This document shows, in pieces, positions 1 to 7,500 of a DNA stretch of 17,513 nt. The position numbers were made by a program, and so were the translations under genes. Each line of letters starts with the position of its first letter. Within the stretch, counting starts at the first letter, position 1. The stretch spans positions 1 to 17,513 of the forward strand of contig JAXHUA010000040.1 in the NCBI GenBank assembly GCA_034189695.1, in the 5' to 3' direction. The stretch comes from JAXHUA01 sp034189695 (GTDB lineage: Bacteria > Chloroflexota > Dehalococcoidia > E44-bin15). Under the pieces are notes generated by a model. It saw only the letters and a program-made list of their open reading frames with translations. It did no database searches and had not been told where the DNA came from.

Positions 1-512
1 TTGAGACCGATGGGCAATTCGTGACCTGCTGGCTCGAATGGGTGGACCTGGCGGGGGCTGAGCCGGTCGCGGGAGCCAAGGAGTTCCTCGACCACGCCGC
101 GTCCAATGGCGTCGAAGTGTTCTACGTCTCGAACCGTCCTGAGGGGCAGCGAGAGGCGACTGTGGAGAACCTCCTCAGCGTTGGCTTTCCTTGCGCGGAC
201 GACGACCACGTGTACTTGAGGCAGGCCGAAGCCAGCAAGGAGAGCAGAAGGCAGACCGTAGCTGAAGAGTACGAGATCGTTCTACTGCTCGGAGACAACC
301 TCAATGACTTCTCGGACGTGTTCGAGGACCAGCTCGTGCCCGACCGTGCCGCGGCCGTCGACTCGCTGGAAGACGAGTTCGGCACCAGGTTCATCGTGCT
401 GCCGAACCCGTTCTATGGCGACTGGGAGGATGCGGTGTATGAGTACGCCGGCGGTCTCAGCGACGACGAAGAGGCTTCCCTGCGAATGGATGCACTCGAG
501 GGCTACAAGTAG
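1..512 (+). CDS. HAD-family acid phosphatase, e(P4)/class C type (5'-truncated by the window)
   Basis: The reading frame is open from the first full codon at position 3, so the gene begins outside the window and the GTG at 21 is not its start. The visible ~169 residues match the C-terminal two thirds of the lipoprotein e(P4)/class C acid phosphatase family, which removes phosphate from nucleotides and other monoesters at the cell surface. Visible family motifs in order are the phosphate-binding VFYVSNR (HAD motif II), a SKESR block supplying the motif III lysine, GDNLNDFSDVF (the acidic Mg-binding motif), and IVLPNPFYGDWEDA near the C-terminus. The N-terminal DxD nucleophile motif and any lipoprotein signal lie upstream and cannot be checked. 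The gene ends 21 bp from the convergent oxidoreductase. Family assignment is confident; substrate is not known. Confidence 0.88.
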   Translation, partial: ETDGQFVTCWLEWVDLAGAEPVAGAKEFLDHAASNGVEVFYVSNRPEGQREATVENLLSVGFPCADDDHVYLRQAEASKESRRQTVAEEYEIVLLLGDNLNDFSDVFEDQLVPDRAAAVDSLEDEFGTRFIVLPNPFYGDWEDAVYEYAGGLSDDEEASLRMDALEGYK

Positions 513-533
513 AAGGCCCCCAGGCGGCGAAGC

Positions 534-1661
534 TTATGAGAGGTCGTCGACCATGCCAGCGACGTGCTCGGCGATGGCGGTGCAGGCCGTCAGACCGGGC
601 GACTCGATCCCGACCAGGTTGATCAGGCCGGGCAGGCCCCGATCGCTCTCCTCCTTGATGACGAAGTCCCGCACCTCTCCACCAGGCTCCTGAAGCTTGG
701 GCCTGATGCCAGCCATCTCCGGCTCCAGGTCCTCGTACTCAATGAAGGGCAGGAATCCCTTCACCGAGTTGTAGAACAGGTCTTTGTCCCGGTCGTCAAC
801 GGTGTAGTCTATGCTGTCCACGTAGCGGACGCCGGGGCCGAGCCGCATCCTGCCGTCAAGGTCGAGTGCGATGTGGATGCCGACGCTGGCCCCGTCGGCG
901 GGCGGAACGGCGTATATCAGCCTGCTGACCAGTCCCCTCCTACCGCCGCCCACGCTGAAGTACTCCCCCTTGCAGAAGTGCAGTCTATACCCCGCCTCAG
1001 ACACATCTATCCCGGCGAGTCCGGCCACCCTGTCGCTCTGAAGACCGGCACAGTTGATGAGCACCCGCGTGGAGAACGAGAAGGCGTCCGCTCCGTCGCC
1101 GACCACGACGTTGTAGCCGTCACTGCTCCTCTCTATGCCGACCACCTCCGCGCGGTAGACAATGCTGGCGCCATCCCGGGTCGCCTTGGCGACGAACCAT
1201 CTCATCAACTCCTCCGCGTCGACGATGCCCGTCGAGGGGGACAGCAGCGCGGCCACGGCCTCGACATTGGGCTCCAGGTCTTTCACCTCGCGCCGCGACA
1301 GCAATCTGAGGCCCTCGGCGCCGTTCCTCTCCCCCAGCTCCCGCAGGCGTCGAAGCTCGCCGACCTCCTCGTCGCTGCCGGCCACGATCAGCTTGCCGAG
1401 CCTCGCATGCCCGATGCCATGTGCCCCACAGAGCTGGTACAGCATGCGGTTCCCGGCAACACACAGCCTGGCCTTGAGCGAGCCCTCGGCGTAGTAGATG
1501 CCGGCGTGAATCACCCCGCTGTGCCTGCCGCTCGTCTCCCGCCCGAAGGTCTCGTTCTTCTCAAGCACATAGATGTCGCGGCGGCCGTCAGCCAGCCGCG
1601 CCCCTACGGCGAGCCCCACCACGCCCGCCCCCACGATGGCGATGTCAGCCCTCTCAGCCAT
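534..1661 (-). CDS. FAD-dependent oxidoreductase of the DAO family, L-2-hydroxyglutarate oxidase (LhgO)-like
   Basis: This 375-residue flavoprotein starts with a Rossmann FAD-binding motif (GAGVVGLAVGARLA, residues ~11-24), followed by an acidic strand end (VLEKN). The block SGRHSGVIHAGIYYAEGSLKA and then CVAGNRMLY is characteristic of the LhgO/L-2-hydroxyglutarate dehydrogenase branch. A GEYFSVGGG segment and a C-terminal GIESPGLTA block are also typical. Family members oxidise L-2-hydroxyglutarate or related 2-hydroxy acids and pass electrons to oxygen or the quinone pool. The length fits the family (about 370-420). The ATG at 1661 is used because the motif sits just after it; the ribosome site is weak. 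The gene is transcribed alone, divergently from the aromatic leader/DAHP synthase unit. A glycerol-3-phosphate or other 2-hydroxyacid oxidase role cannot be excluded. Confidence 0.85.
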   Translation of the reverse strand: MAERADIAIVGAGVVGLAVGARLADGRRDIYVLEKNETFGRETSGRHSGVIHAGIYYAEGSLKARLCVAGNRMLYQLCGAHGIGHARLGKLIVAGSDEEVGELRRLRELGERNGAEGLRLLSRREVKDLEPNVEAVAALLSPSTGIVDAEELMRWFVAKATRDGASIVYRAEVVGIERSSDGYNVVVGDGADAFSFSTRVLINCAGLQSDRVAGLAGIDVSEAGYRLHFCKGEYFSVGGGRRGLVSRLIYAVPPADGASVGIHIALDLDGRMRLGPGVRYVDSIDYTVDDRDKDLFYNSVKGFLPFIEYEDLEPEMAGIRPKLQEPGGEVRDFVIKEESDRGLPGLINLVGIESPGLTACTAIAEHVAGMVDDLS

Positions 1662-1744
1662 GTCACGCTGCTTTCTAGGTCACTCTCACGCAGCCACTGG
1701 TCGATGCCCACCACAGCCCAGCGCGATTCGCCGGCGCCCGGCTA

Positions 1745-1773
1745 TTGACATGCCGCGCCGCCCATGCTATTAT
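1745..1773 (+). promoter_or_regulatory. Sigma-70-type promoter for the aromatic leader peptide and DAHP synthase
   Basis: TTGACA at 1745-1750 and TATTAT at 1768-1773 are separated by exactly 17 bp. The -35 is a perfect match and the -10 differs from TATAAT at one position. Transcription would begin near 1780, only about 12 nt before the leader peptide ATG at 1792. This compact arrangement leaves just enough room for the leader's Shine-Dalgarno sequence and is typical of attenuated operons. Confidence 0.85.
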
Positions 1774-1791
1774 TCCACATTGAAGGTCAAC

Positions 1792-1881
1792 ATGAGTACC
1801 CATCCTGAAGGCTGCACTTACACTTATTGGTGGTTCAACTTTAGCGCGCCACCGTGCGGGCCCGGGAGGGTATTGACCTAA
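1792..1881 (+). CDS. Aromatic amino acid leader peptide (attenuator sensor) for DAHP synthase
   Basis: This is a 29-codon ORF with a GAAGG ribosome-binding site at 1782-1786 and an ATG at 1792. Its codons 10-17 read Tyr-Thr-Tyr-Trp-Trp-Phe-Asn-Phe (1819-1842), so six of eight consecutive codons specify aromatic amino acids and all three aromatics are represented. It lies between a near-consensus promoter and a perfect terminator hairpin, just upstream of the first enzyme of aromatic synthesis. By analogy with trp and pheA leaders, a shortage of a charged aromatic tRNA would stall the ribosome on these codons. A stalled ribosome would leave 1864-1870 (codons 25-27) free to form the antiterminator, while a ribosome that reaches the TAA at 1879 would cover it. 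The peptide itself is probably discarded. The ORF and its codons are read directly; the mechanism is inferred from the established model. Confidence 0.85.
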   Translation: MSTHPEGCTYTYWWFNFSAPPCGPGRVLT

Positions 1882-1927
1882 ACCAGCGCATTAGCAAGTC
1901 CACAAAGGAGATTCTGAAAGCCCTCCC
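1864..1927 (+). promoter_or_regulatory. Antiterminator pairing of the aromatic attenuator
   Basis: GGGAGGG at 1864-1870 is perfectly complementary to CCCTCCC at 1921-1927, with an extra T1871-G1920 wobble. CCCTCCC contains most of the 5' arm of the terminator stem, so this pairing and the terminator cannot coexist. The upstream segment therefore mimics the terminator's 3' arm, as region 2 mimics region 4 in classic trp-type attenuators. I did not find an equally clear 1:2 (pause) hairpin. The best candidate is the five-pair GGTGG (1829-1833, over the Trp codons) with CCACC (1849-1853). Confidence 0.75.
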
Positions 1928-1946
1928 AGGCCGGAGGGCTTTCTTC
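1916..1946 (+). terminator. Intrinsic terminator (attenuator) upstream of DAHP synthase
   Basis: An 11-bp perfect inverted repeat, GAAAGCCCTCC (1916-1926) and GGAGGGCTTTC (1933-1943), flanks the 6-nt loop CAGGCC. The 3' arm runs into TTTCTTC, a pyrimidine-rich but interrupted T-tract. It lies 35 nt after the leader peptide stop and 15 nt before the DAHP synthase ATG at 1961, which is where an attenuator would sit and not where the end of a longer gene would put a terminator. Confidence 0.82.
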
Positions 1947-1960
1947 ATATCTTCTACGAC

Positions 1961-2872
1961 ATGGGGGTCGAGATGATGAAAGCCGATTTGAGCCAAGGTA
2001 CATCGCCCGGAGCTGCCACCAGTGCGCCCGACCCGCCCGACGTGAGAACGGCGCCAGCCCACGACCTCACCAGCCGTGACCACAGGCAAACGGGCACCGT
2101 TGTCGACATCGGCGGCGTCCGGGTGGGCCAGGCTGAGCTCGTCGTGATGGCCGGGCCCTGCTCCGTCGAGGGCTACGAGCAGATACTGCGCATCGCCCGC
2201 GAGGTCAAGGCGGCCGGTGCCGCCGTCCTCCGCGGCGGCGCCTTCAAGCCGAGGACCTCGCCCTACGATTTCCAGGGACTGGGACAGACCGGCCTGGAGC
2301 ACCTGCGTGCCGTCTCGCGAGACACCGGGCTCAAGGTGGTTACCGAGGTCATGGACACCCGCGACGTGGAACTGGTGGCGACTTACGCCGACTGCCTTCA
2401 AATCGGCTCACGCAACATGCAGAACTACCCCCTGCTGAAGGAGGTGGGCGGATGCGGCAGGCCGGCGCTGCTCAAGCGCGGCCTAGCGGCGAGCTACAAG
2501 GAGTTCCTCATGGCGGCGGAGTACATCATGGCACACGGCAACGACCAGGTGATGCTGTGCGAGCGGGGCATACGCGGCCTTTCAACGGAACTGCGCTTCA
2601 CGCTGGACCTCAATGCCGTGCCGTACCTGAAGGAGAGGACCCACCTCCCCGTCATCGTCGACCCCAGCCACGGCACTGGAAGCGCCAGCCTGGTCCCGGC
2701 CATGAGCCTGGCGGCGATCGCCTGCGGGGCGGATGGCCTTATCGTCGAGACACACTACTCGCCAAGCGAGTCGATAAGCGATGCGCCGCAGACCATATCC
2801 ACCGCCGAGTTCGTCACGCTCATGGCTCACGTGGCCACGGTGGCCCGGGCCGTGGGACGGAGCATCTGTTGA
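1961..2872 (+). CDS. aroF: 3-deoxy-7-phosphoheptulonate (DAHP) synthase, type I-beta
   Basis: This enzyme condenses phosphoenolpyruvate with erythrose 4-phosphate, the entry step of the shikimate pathway, in the cytoplasm. Family motifs in order are MAGPCSVE (residues 63-70), GGAFKPRTSPYDFQG (92-106), LQIGSRNMQN (146-155), LLKRG (170-174), CERGIR (200-205), VIVDPSHGTG (231-240), VETH (262-265) and SDAPQ (273-277). The expected metal ligands Cys67, His237, Glu263 and Asp274 have the same spacing as I recall for the Thermotoga enzyme (Cys102/His272/Glu298/Asp309). The first ~55 residues are rich in Ala, Pro and Thr and do not resemble the ferredoxin-like feedback domain. The start is uncertain: ATG 1961 has no clear ribosome site, whereas ATGs at 1973 and 1976 follow a GGGGG run. 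Expression is probably controlled by the upstream attenuator. No other aro gene follows in the unit. Confidence 0.95.
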   Translation: MGVEMMKADLSQGTSPGAATSAPDPPDVRTAPAHDLTSRDHRQTGTVVDIGGVRVGQAELVVMAGPCSVEGYEQILRIAREVKAAGAAVLRGGAFKPRTSPYDFQGLGQTGLEHLRAVSRDTGLKVVTEVMDTRDVELVATYADCLQIGSRNMQNYPLLKEVGGCGRPALLKRGLAASYKEFLMAAEYIMAHGNDQVMLCERGIRGLSTELRFTLDLNAVPYLKERTHLPVIVDPSHGTGSASLVPAMSLAAIACGADGLIVETHYSPSESISDAPQTISTAEFVTLMAHVATVARAVGRSIC

Positions 2873-2940
2873 CCATTATCCGATGAGTCCGTGAGCAGAG
2901 GCCGCCGGTCGGGGCGGGAACGAGGCGTCGTGCCCGGGAA

Positions 2941-4428
2941 TCACGGGGCGAGAGACTCGTCGACCCCCTTGCCCGTGGCCGTGCGCAGATAGAAATCGAC
3001 CCACCAGAAGACGTTGCGCTTCTGGACAGATACTTGCAGCCTTCGCATTCGCCGCTGCCGCTCCTCCACGCCCATGTGGTAGGCACGCTGGATTGCGTTG
3101 GCCACGCCCTCGCTGTCGTACGGGTTGACCAGCAGCGAGTTGCGGCGTAACTGGTCGGCCGCCCCGGCGAACTCGCTCAGGATCAGCACCCCGCTCCGGT
3201 CGATATTGGCCGCGCAGTACTCCTTGGCCACCAGGTTCATCCCGTCCTTGAGGGACGTGATCAACGCAATGTCCGCGGCGCGATAGTACGCCAGCAGCTC
3301 GGTACGTTCCAGGGACCGAAACATGTAGTGCACCGGCACCCACCCGAGCCGGGTGAACTTCCCGTTAATCTCCCCCACCAGGCCCTCGATCTCGTCTCTG
3401 AGCGCCCGGTACTGCAGGACGGCCTCACGACTGGGAACGACTACCTGGACCAGTGATACCTTGCCGCGCAGGTCATCGAACCGGTCCAGCGCGTTTCCGA
3501 AGGCCCGCAGCTTCTCGGGTATCCCTTTGGAGTAGTCCAGGCGGTCAACGCCAAGGACTATCTTGCGGTTGGGCAGGGCGGTGCGCACGAGGCGAGCCGC
3601 TCTGGTCACCTCGGACGACGCCGCCTGGCGGCGGTACTCCTTGTACTCAATCCCTATGGGGAAGCTGCCGACCTGCACCTCGCGCTTCGACGTCTTGATC
3701 GTGGTGACCTGCCTTCTGGCATCGACGTGATAGCCCTTGAGCACGCCGGTGACGCAATGGACGAAGTTGTTCCTGTCGCGCAGGGTCTGGAAACCGATCA
3801 GGTCGTAGTCCAGCAAGGCCGCCAGGATCTGGCTGCGCCACGGCAGCTTGAAGTAGATGTCCGCCGGGGGGAAGGGCGTGTGGAGAAAGAACCCCAGCTT
3901 GCGCTCAAGACCCATGCTGCGCAGCTCCCGCGCCACCAGCATGAGGTGGTAGTCGTGCACCCACACGTAGTCCCGCGGTCCCGCCCGCTCGGCAATGGCC
4001 CGGGCGAACTTGCGGTTGACCGATTGGTACGAGTTCCAGTAGGCCGGGTCGAACCGGCAAAGCGTCTGAAGGTCATGGAAGAGGGGCCACAGGATCTCGT
4101 TGGAGAACCCCTGGTAGTAGCGGTCCGTCTCCTCACGCGAGAGCGGCACCAGCTGAAGCTCGTAGCCAAGCGAGCGGCTCGCCCTCGCCAGCGGCTCGCC
4201 CAGGTCGGCCTCTTCAGCATTCCCAGGCCAGCCGATCCACAAACCCGAGCGCTCCCGCAGCAGCGGGGCCAGGGCGCTGACCAGGCCGCCAACCGCGGGC
4301 TCGACCTGCCACTGCCCCCGAGCGCCCTTCGTGATGGCAACAGGCAACCGGTTGGACACGATCACCAGCCGGTCCATCCCAAGGTGCTGATCGCCCGTTT
4401 TGGTTCTTGGCGCTTCCTGGCTTCTCAC
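2941..4428 (-). CDS. otsA: Alpha,alpha-trehalose-phosphate synthase (UDP-/GDP-/ADP-glucose), GT20
   Basis: This cytoplasmic glycosyltransferase joins a nucleotide-activated glucose to glucose 6-phosphate to make trehalose 6-phosphate. GT20 motifs are visible in order: VSNRLPV near the N-terminus, GGL and WIGWPG, VWVHDYHLML, LLDYDLIGFQT, LGVDRLDYSKGIPEKL, QVVVPSREAV, DGMNLVAKEYCA and ILSEFAGAADQL. The full-length 495-residue form begins at GTG 4428, which is preceded by AGGAGGT with an 11-nt spacer. An internal ATG at 4377 gives MDRLVIVSNR, closer to the usual family N-terminus, but has only a poor ribosome site. The gene begins 73 bp after the activase gene on the same strand with no obvious terminator between, so co-transcription is possible. 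No trehalose-6-phosphate phosphatase (otsB) is in the window. The 68 bp to the convergent DAHP synthase hold no clear terminator. Confidence 0.95.
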   Translation of the reverse strand: MRSQEAPRTKTGDQHLGMDRLVIVSNRLPVAITKGARGQWQVEPAVGGLVSALAPLLRERSGLWIGWPGNAEEADLGEPLARASRSLGYELQLVPLSREETDRYYQGFSNEILWPLFHDLQTLCRFDPAYWNSYQSVNRKFARAIAERAGPRDYVWVHDYHLMLVARELRSMGLERKLGFFLHTPFPPADIYFKLPWRSQILAALLDYDLIGFQTLRDRNNFVHCVTGVLKGYHVDARRQVTTIKTSKREVQVGSFPIGIEYKEYRRQAASSEVTRAARLVRTALPNRKIVLGVDRLDYSKGIPEKLRAFGNALDRFDDLRGKVSLVQVVVPSREAVLQYRALRDEIEGLVGEINGKFTRLGWVPVHYMFRSLERTELLAYYRAADIALITSLKDGMNLVAKEYCAANIDRSGVLILSEFAGAADQLRRNSLLVNPYDSEGVANAIQRAYHMGVEERQRRMRRLQVSVQKRNVFWWVDFYLRTATGKGVDESLAP

Positions 4429-4501
4429 GGGGTGCCCTCACCTCCTCACACTTTTCGCCAGTGGCCGTTGGCCAGGGGGGTCGCAAGGTGCCCGCCGAGG
4501 G

Positions 4502-7500
4502 CTACTCCGAAAGGTGGACTGGCTGGCCCGCGACGGCGTCGCTGGCGCTGCAGAAGCGGATAATCTCGGCGAAGTTGTTGATGCGTTCGAGGTTGGTCGT
4601 CTCGATAAAGCCGTCGTAGGTAAGGTTGATCCACGGCTTGCCGTGGGCGGTGCTTAAACTTTCGGACATGGCGGCCACGATACCGCCGGGCATGCAGCCA
4701 TGAGGCATGACCGAGATGACGCCGGCGAAGCGTGGGTTCTCCAACCACTCCACCCCGCTGCCGATGCTCAGCACCGCTTCGCTGCCGCACTTGGGCGACA
4801 GGTACTTCTCTGAAAACGAGAGTATCTCGGTTGTCGGCGGCTCGCCCATGTGAGACAAGCCCTCGAAGCTGGCAGCCACCGACTCTTCGTCCGTCTTCAA
4901 CAGATGTCTTCGGACCAGGCCCGAGACGATCTTCTTCAGGCTCCTGTCTGACACGCCGTCCTCGATACTGCGGTGCTGGATGTACTTGACCCACTCGCCG
5001 ACCGACGAGACGACGACCTCCAGGCCGGCCTTCTCGCACGCCCGCACGAGATAGCTGTTGCTGAACTCGTTGGACCGCAGGAAGATCTCGCCGTTTATGG
5101 CCACCAAGGGCCGTTTGGGCTGCTGCGGGTCGACCGCAGCGCCGAAGGCGGCAACTGCGTCCCTCAGCACATCGTCAAAGGCCTCTCTCTTGCGCATCCG
5201 CTCGGCAACCCTGCCGGTATAGACGTCGAAAAGCTCGTCCGCCGAGCCCATCTCCTTCTCGTACGGCCGGGTGCGCCACAGCAACCTCTGAAGATAGTCG
5301 AAAGCAACGATACCCCGCCACGCCAGGCGCTCGAAGCCGGCGCCGAGGCCCATGTCCCGGTAGGCGTTGTTCGACACCGTGGTACGCATCGACAAGTCAA
5401 AGCCCATCTCTCGCAGTATTCTGGCCTGCTCCACCACGTACTTGCCGAAGCGACACGGTCCGAAAGCGCTGGGCATGAATCCCTCGACGTGTTTGACGTC
5501 CTTGCCATTCTCATCGAAGAACTTCAAGAAATCACCGAGGGTCACACGATAGGGGAGGCACTCCGTTCCCCGCGTCACTTTGTTGCTGTAAAGCAGGGAC
5601 TCCTCCGTCGACGCGGGCATCGCGATCGCCCTGACGCCGAAGGCCTCCATCGCTGCCGCCATAGCCTCCGCACCCGGTGCCATGCGCGGCACGAGCATAG
5701 TCTTCTTCGAGTTGAGTGTGATCGGCGCCGATCGGTACGCCTTCTCGTCCCAGCCAGGGACCTTGCTCTTCGAGGTGGCGAACTCGCTGATGGTGTCAAC
5801 GAAGGCCTCAAGCCGCGTGACAATGCCAGCCTCGGCGGCGTGCTCGTCGATCTCCAGTTCACCCAGGGGCTTGCCCCCCATGATGTCCTCAACGATGTTC
5901 AGGATGAAAGAGTTGGGACCGCATCCAAAGTTGGTCAGCGCAAGGCCGAAGAGACAAGGGTCTTCACTGGTGATGGCGGCTCCGGCTATGAACTTGCCCT
6001 CATAGAACCAGTAGGGACGGTCGGAGTAGTCGTATATGTTCACCGACTCCAGTGGCAGGAAGCTCAACGGTATAGGGACAACGCCAAGCTGGGCGAGCTT
6101 CTCGGCTATGCCCAGATTCGCCCCAGAGTCCTGCGACATATAGGAGCGCGACAGCAGCACTACGCCCAGCTCATCGCCCTCCCGGACGCGCTGGAGCAGT
6201 CGCTTCCCAACCTCTCCCTCGGCGGCCTCGAACTCCCGCTGGGCCTTGACGCCGGCCATGCCGGCCTTCTTGCCTTTCCTGCGGCTGAATCCCATCTGTG
6301 CGGCGCAGTCCGCCAGGCTGCTTACCGTTTCCTCATCCCCATGGCTGAAATCAATACTGGGAATCACCAGCCGCCCGCCCAGGTTCAACGCCTGGCGAAT
6401 TATGTACGGCGACGCCTGTATCAGCGGACAGGTGTACTTCTGATTGGAGTCCCCCTCCTTGGGCCCCATCCTGATGGCGGAGGGATACAGGATGTAGTCA
6501 ACTCCCTTCTCCAGCAGGCTGTCGGCATGGCCGTGCAGAAGCTTGACGGGGAAACAGCTATCGGTGTAGCTGAGCTCGACCGCCTGCTCCGTGATATGCT
6601 TGGTCGTCTTGCTCGAAATGACAACCTTTGCGCCAAGCTCGTTGAGGAAGCCAATCAGCAGAGGCGCGTAGTCGTACACCAGAAGCGCCCGGGGAATGCC
6701 GACCAAGGGCCCGGTTCCCACGTTCTCCCGGTAGTCCTTGAACAGCAGTTTCTCGCGCTCGTCGAACGCCGTGGTCATCTTCTCATGGCTGATAGTGCTA
6801 TCGAAGAGGTCACACCTGCTGCCGTAGAAAGTGGGCTTCTCGCCCGGTATCTCCATGCGGCTGATAGTGCAGTTGTTGTCGCACAGCTTGCAGGTGAAGG
6901 TGGTGATCTTTGGCTCGCTGTCGATCACCGCCTGGAACCCTTTGAACCTGGTCTTCTTACCGACCATCACCTGTTTGGCCAGCAGCGCTGCGCCAATCGC
7001 ACCGCTGACCTCCTTGTGTTGCGGAATAATGATGGTCTTTCCCTCAAGCGCGCGCTTGAACGCGGAGACAACAGCGTCGTTGTAGAACACCGCCCCGGTG
7101 AGCACCACCCTGTCCCCCAGCTTCCTGTTCCCCAGAACCTTGGACAGGTAATTGGCGGCGATGGAGTTGGAAAGGCTGCCGGTGATCACCCCCAGGGGCA
7201 CGCCTTCCTGCTGCGCCGACGCGACCGCCTGTCCCATGAAGGCAGCGCACCTCGAGCCCAGGTCGATGGTATAGGGAGCCTCAAAGGCCAGCCGGGCGAA
7301 CTGGCCATCCTGAACATGGACTCCAAGCTGCTCCGCCAGTTCGTCGATGAAGCTGCCCGTCCCGGCGGCGCAGGCCTTGTTCATCTGGTAGTCGACTACC
7401 ACACCGTTGCGCTTGATGACCAGCTTGGAGTCCTGGCCACCAATCTCAATGATATCCGCGTCTGGCTCTATATCCGCCGCGGCCCGCGTCTGCGCCGTGA

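Noticed and set aside
564..1748. Plus-strand open frame of 394 codons opposite the FAD oxidoreductase gene
   Set aside because: The minus-strand gene has unmistakable FAD-binding and LhgO motifs. The plus-strand translation is His/Asp/Pro/Ala-rich with no recognisable features.
4440..4500. Small TGGCC/GGCCA hairpin between the activase and otsA as a terminator
   Set aside because: The stem is only 5 bp with a 3-nt loop and no T-tract follows on the minus strand.
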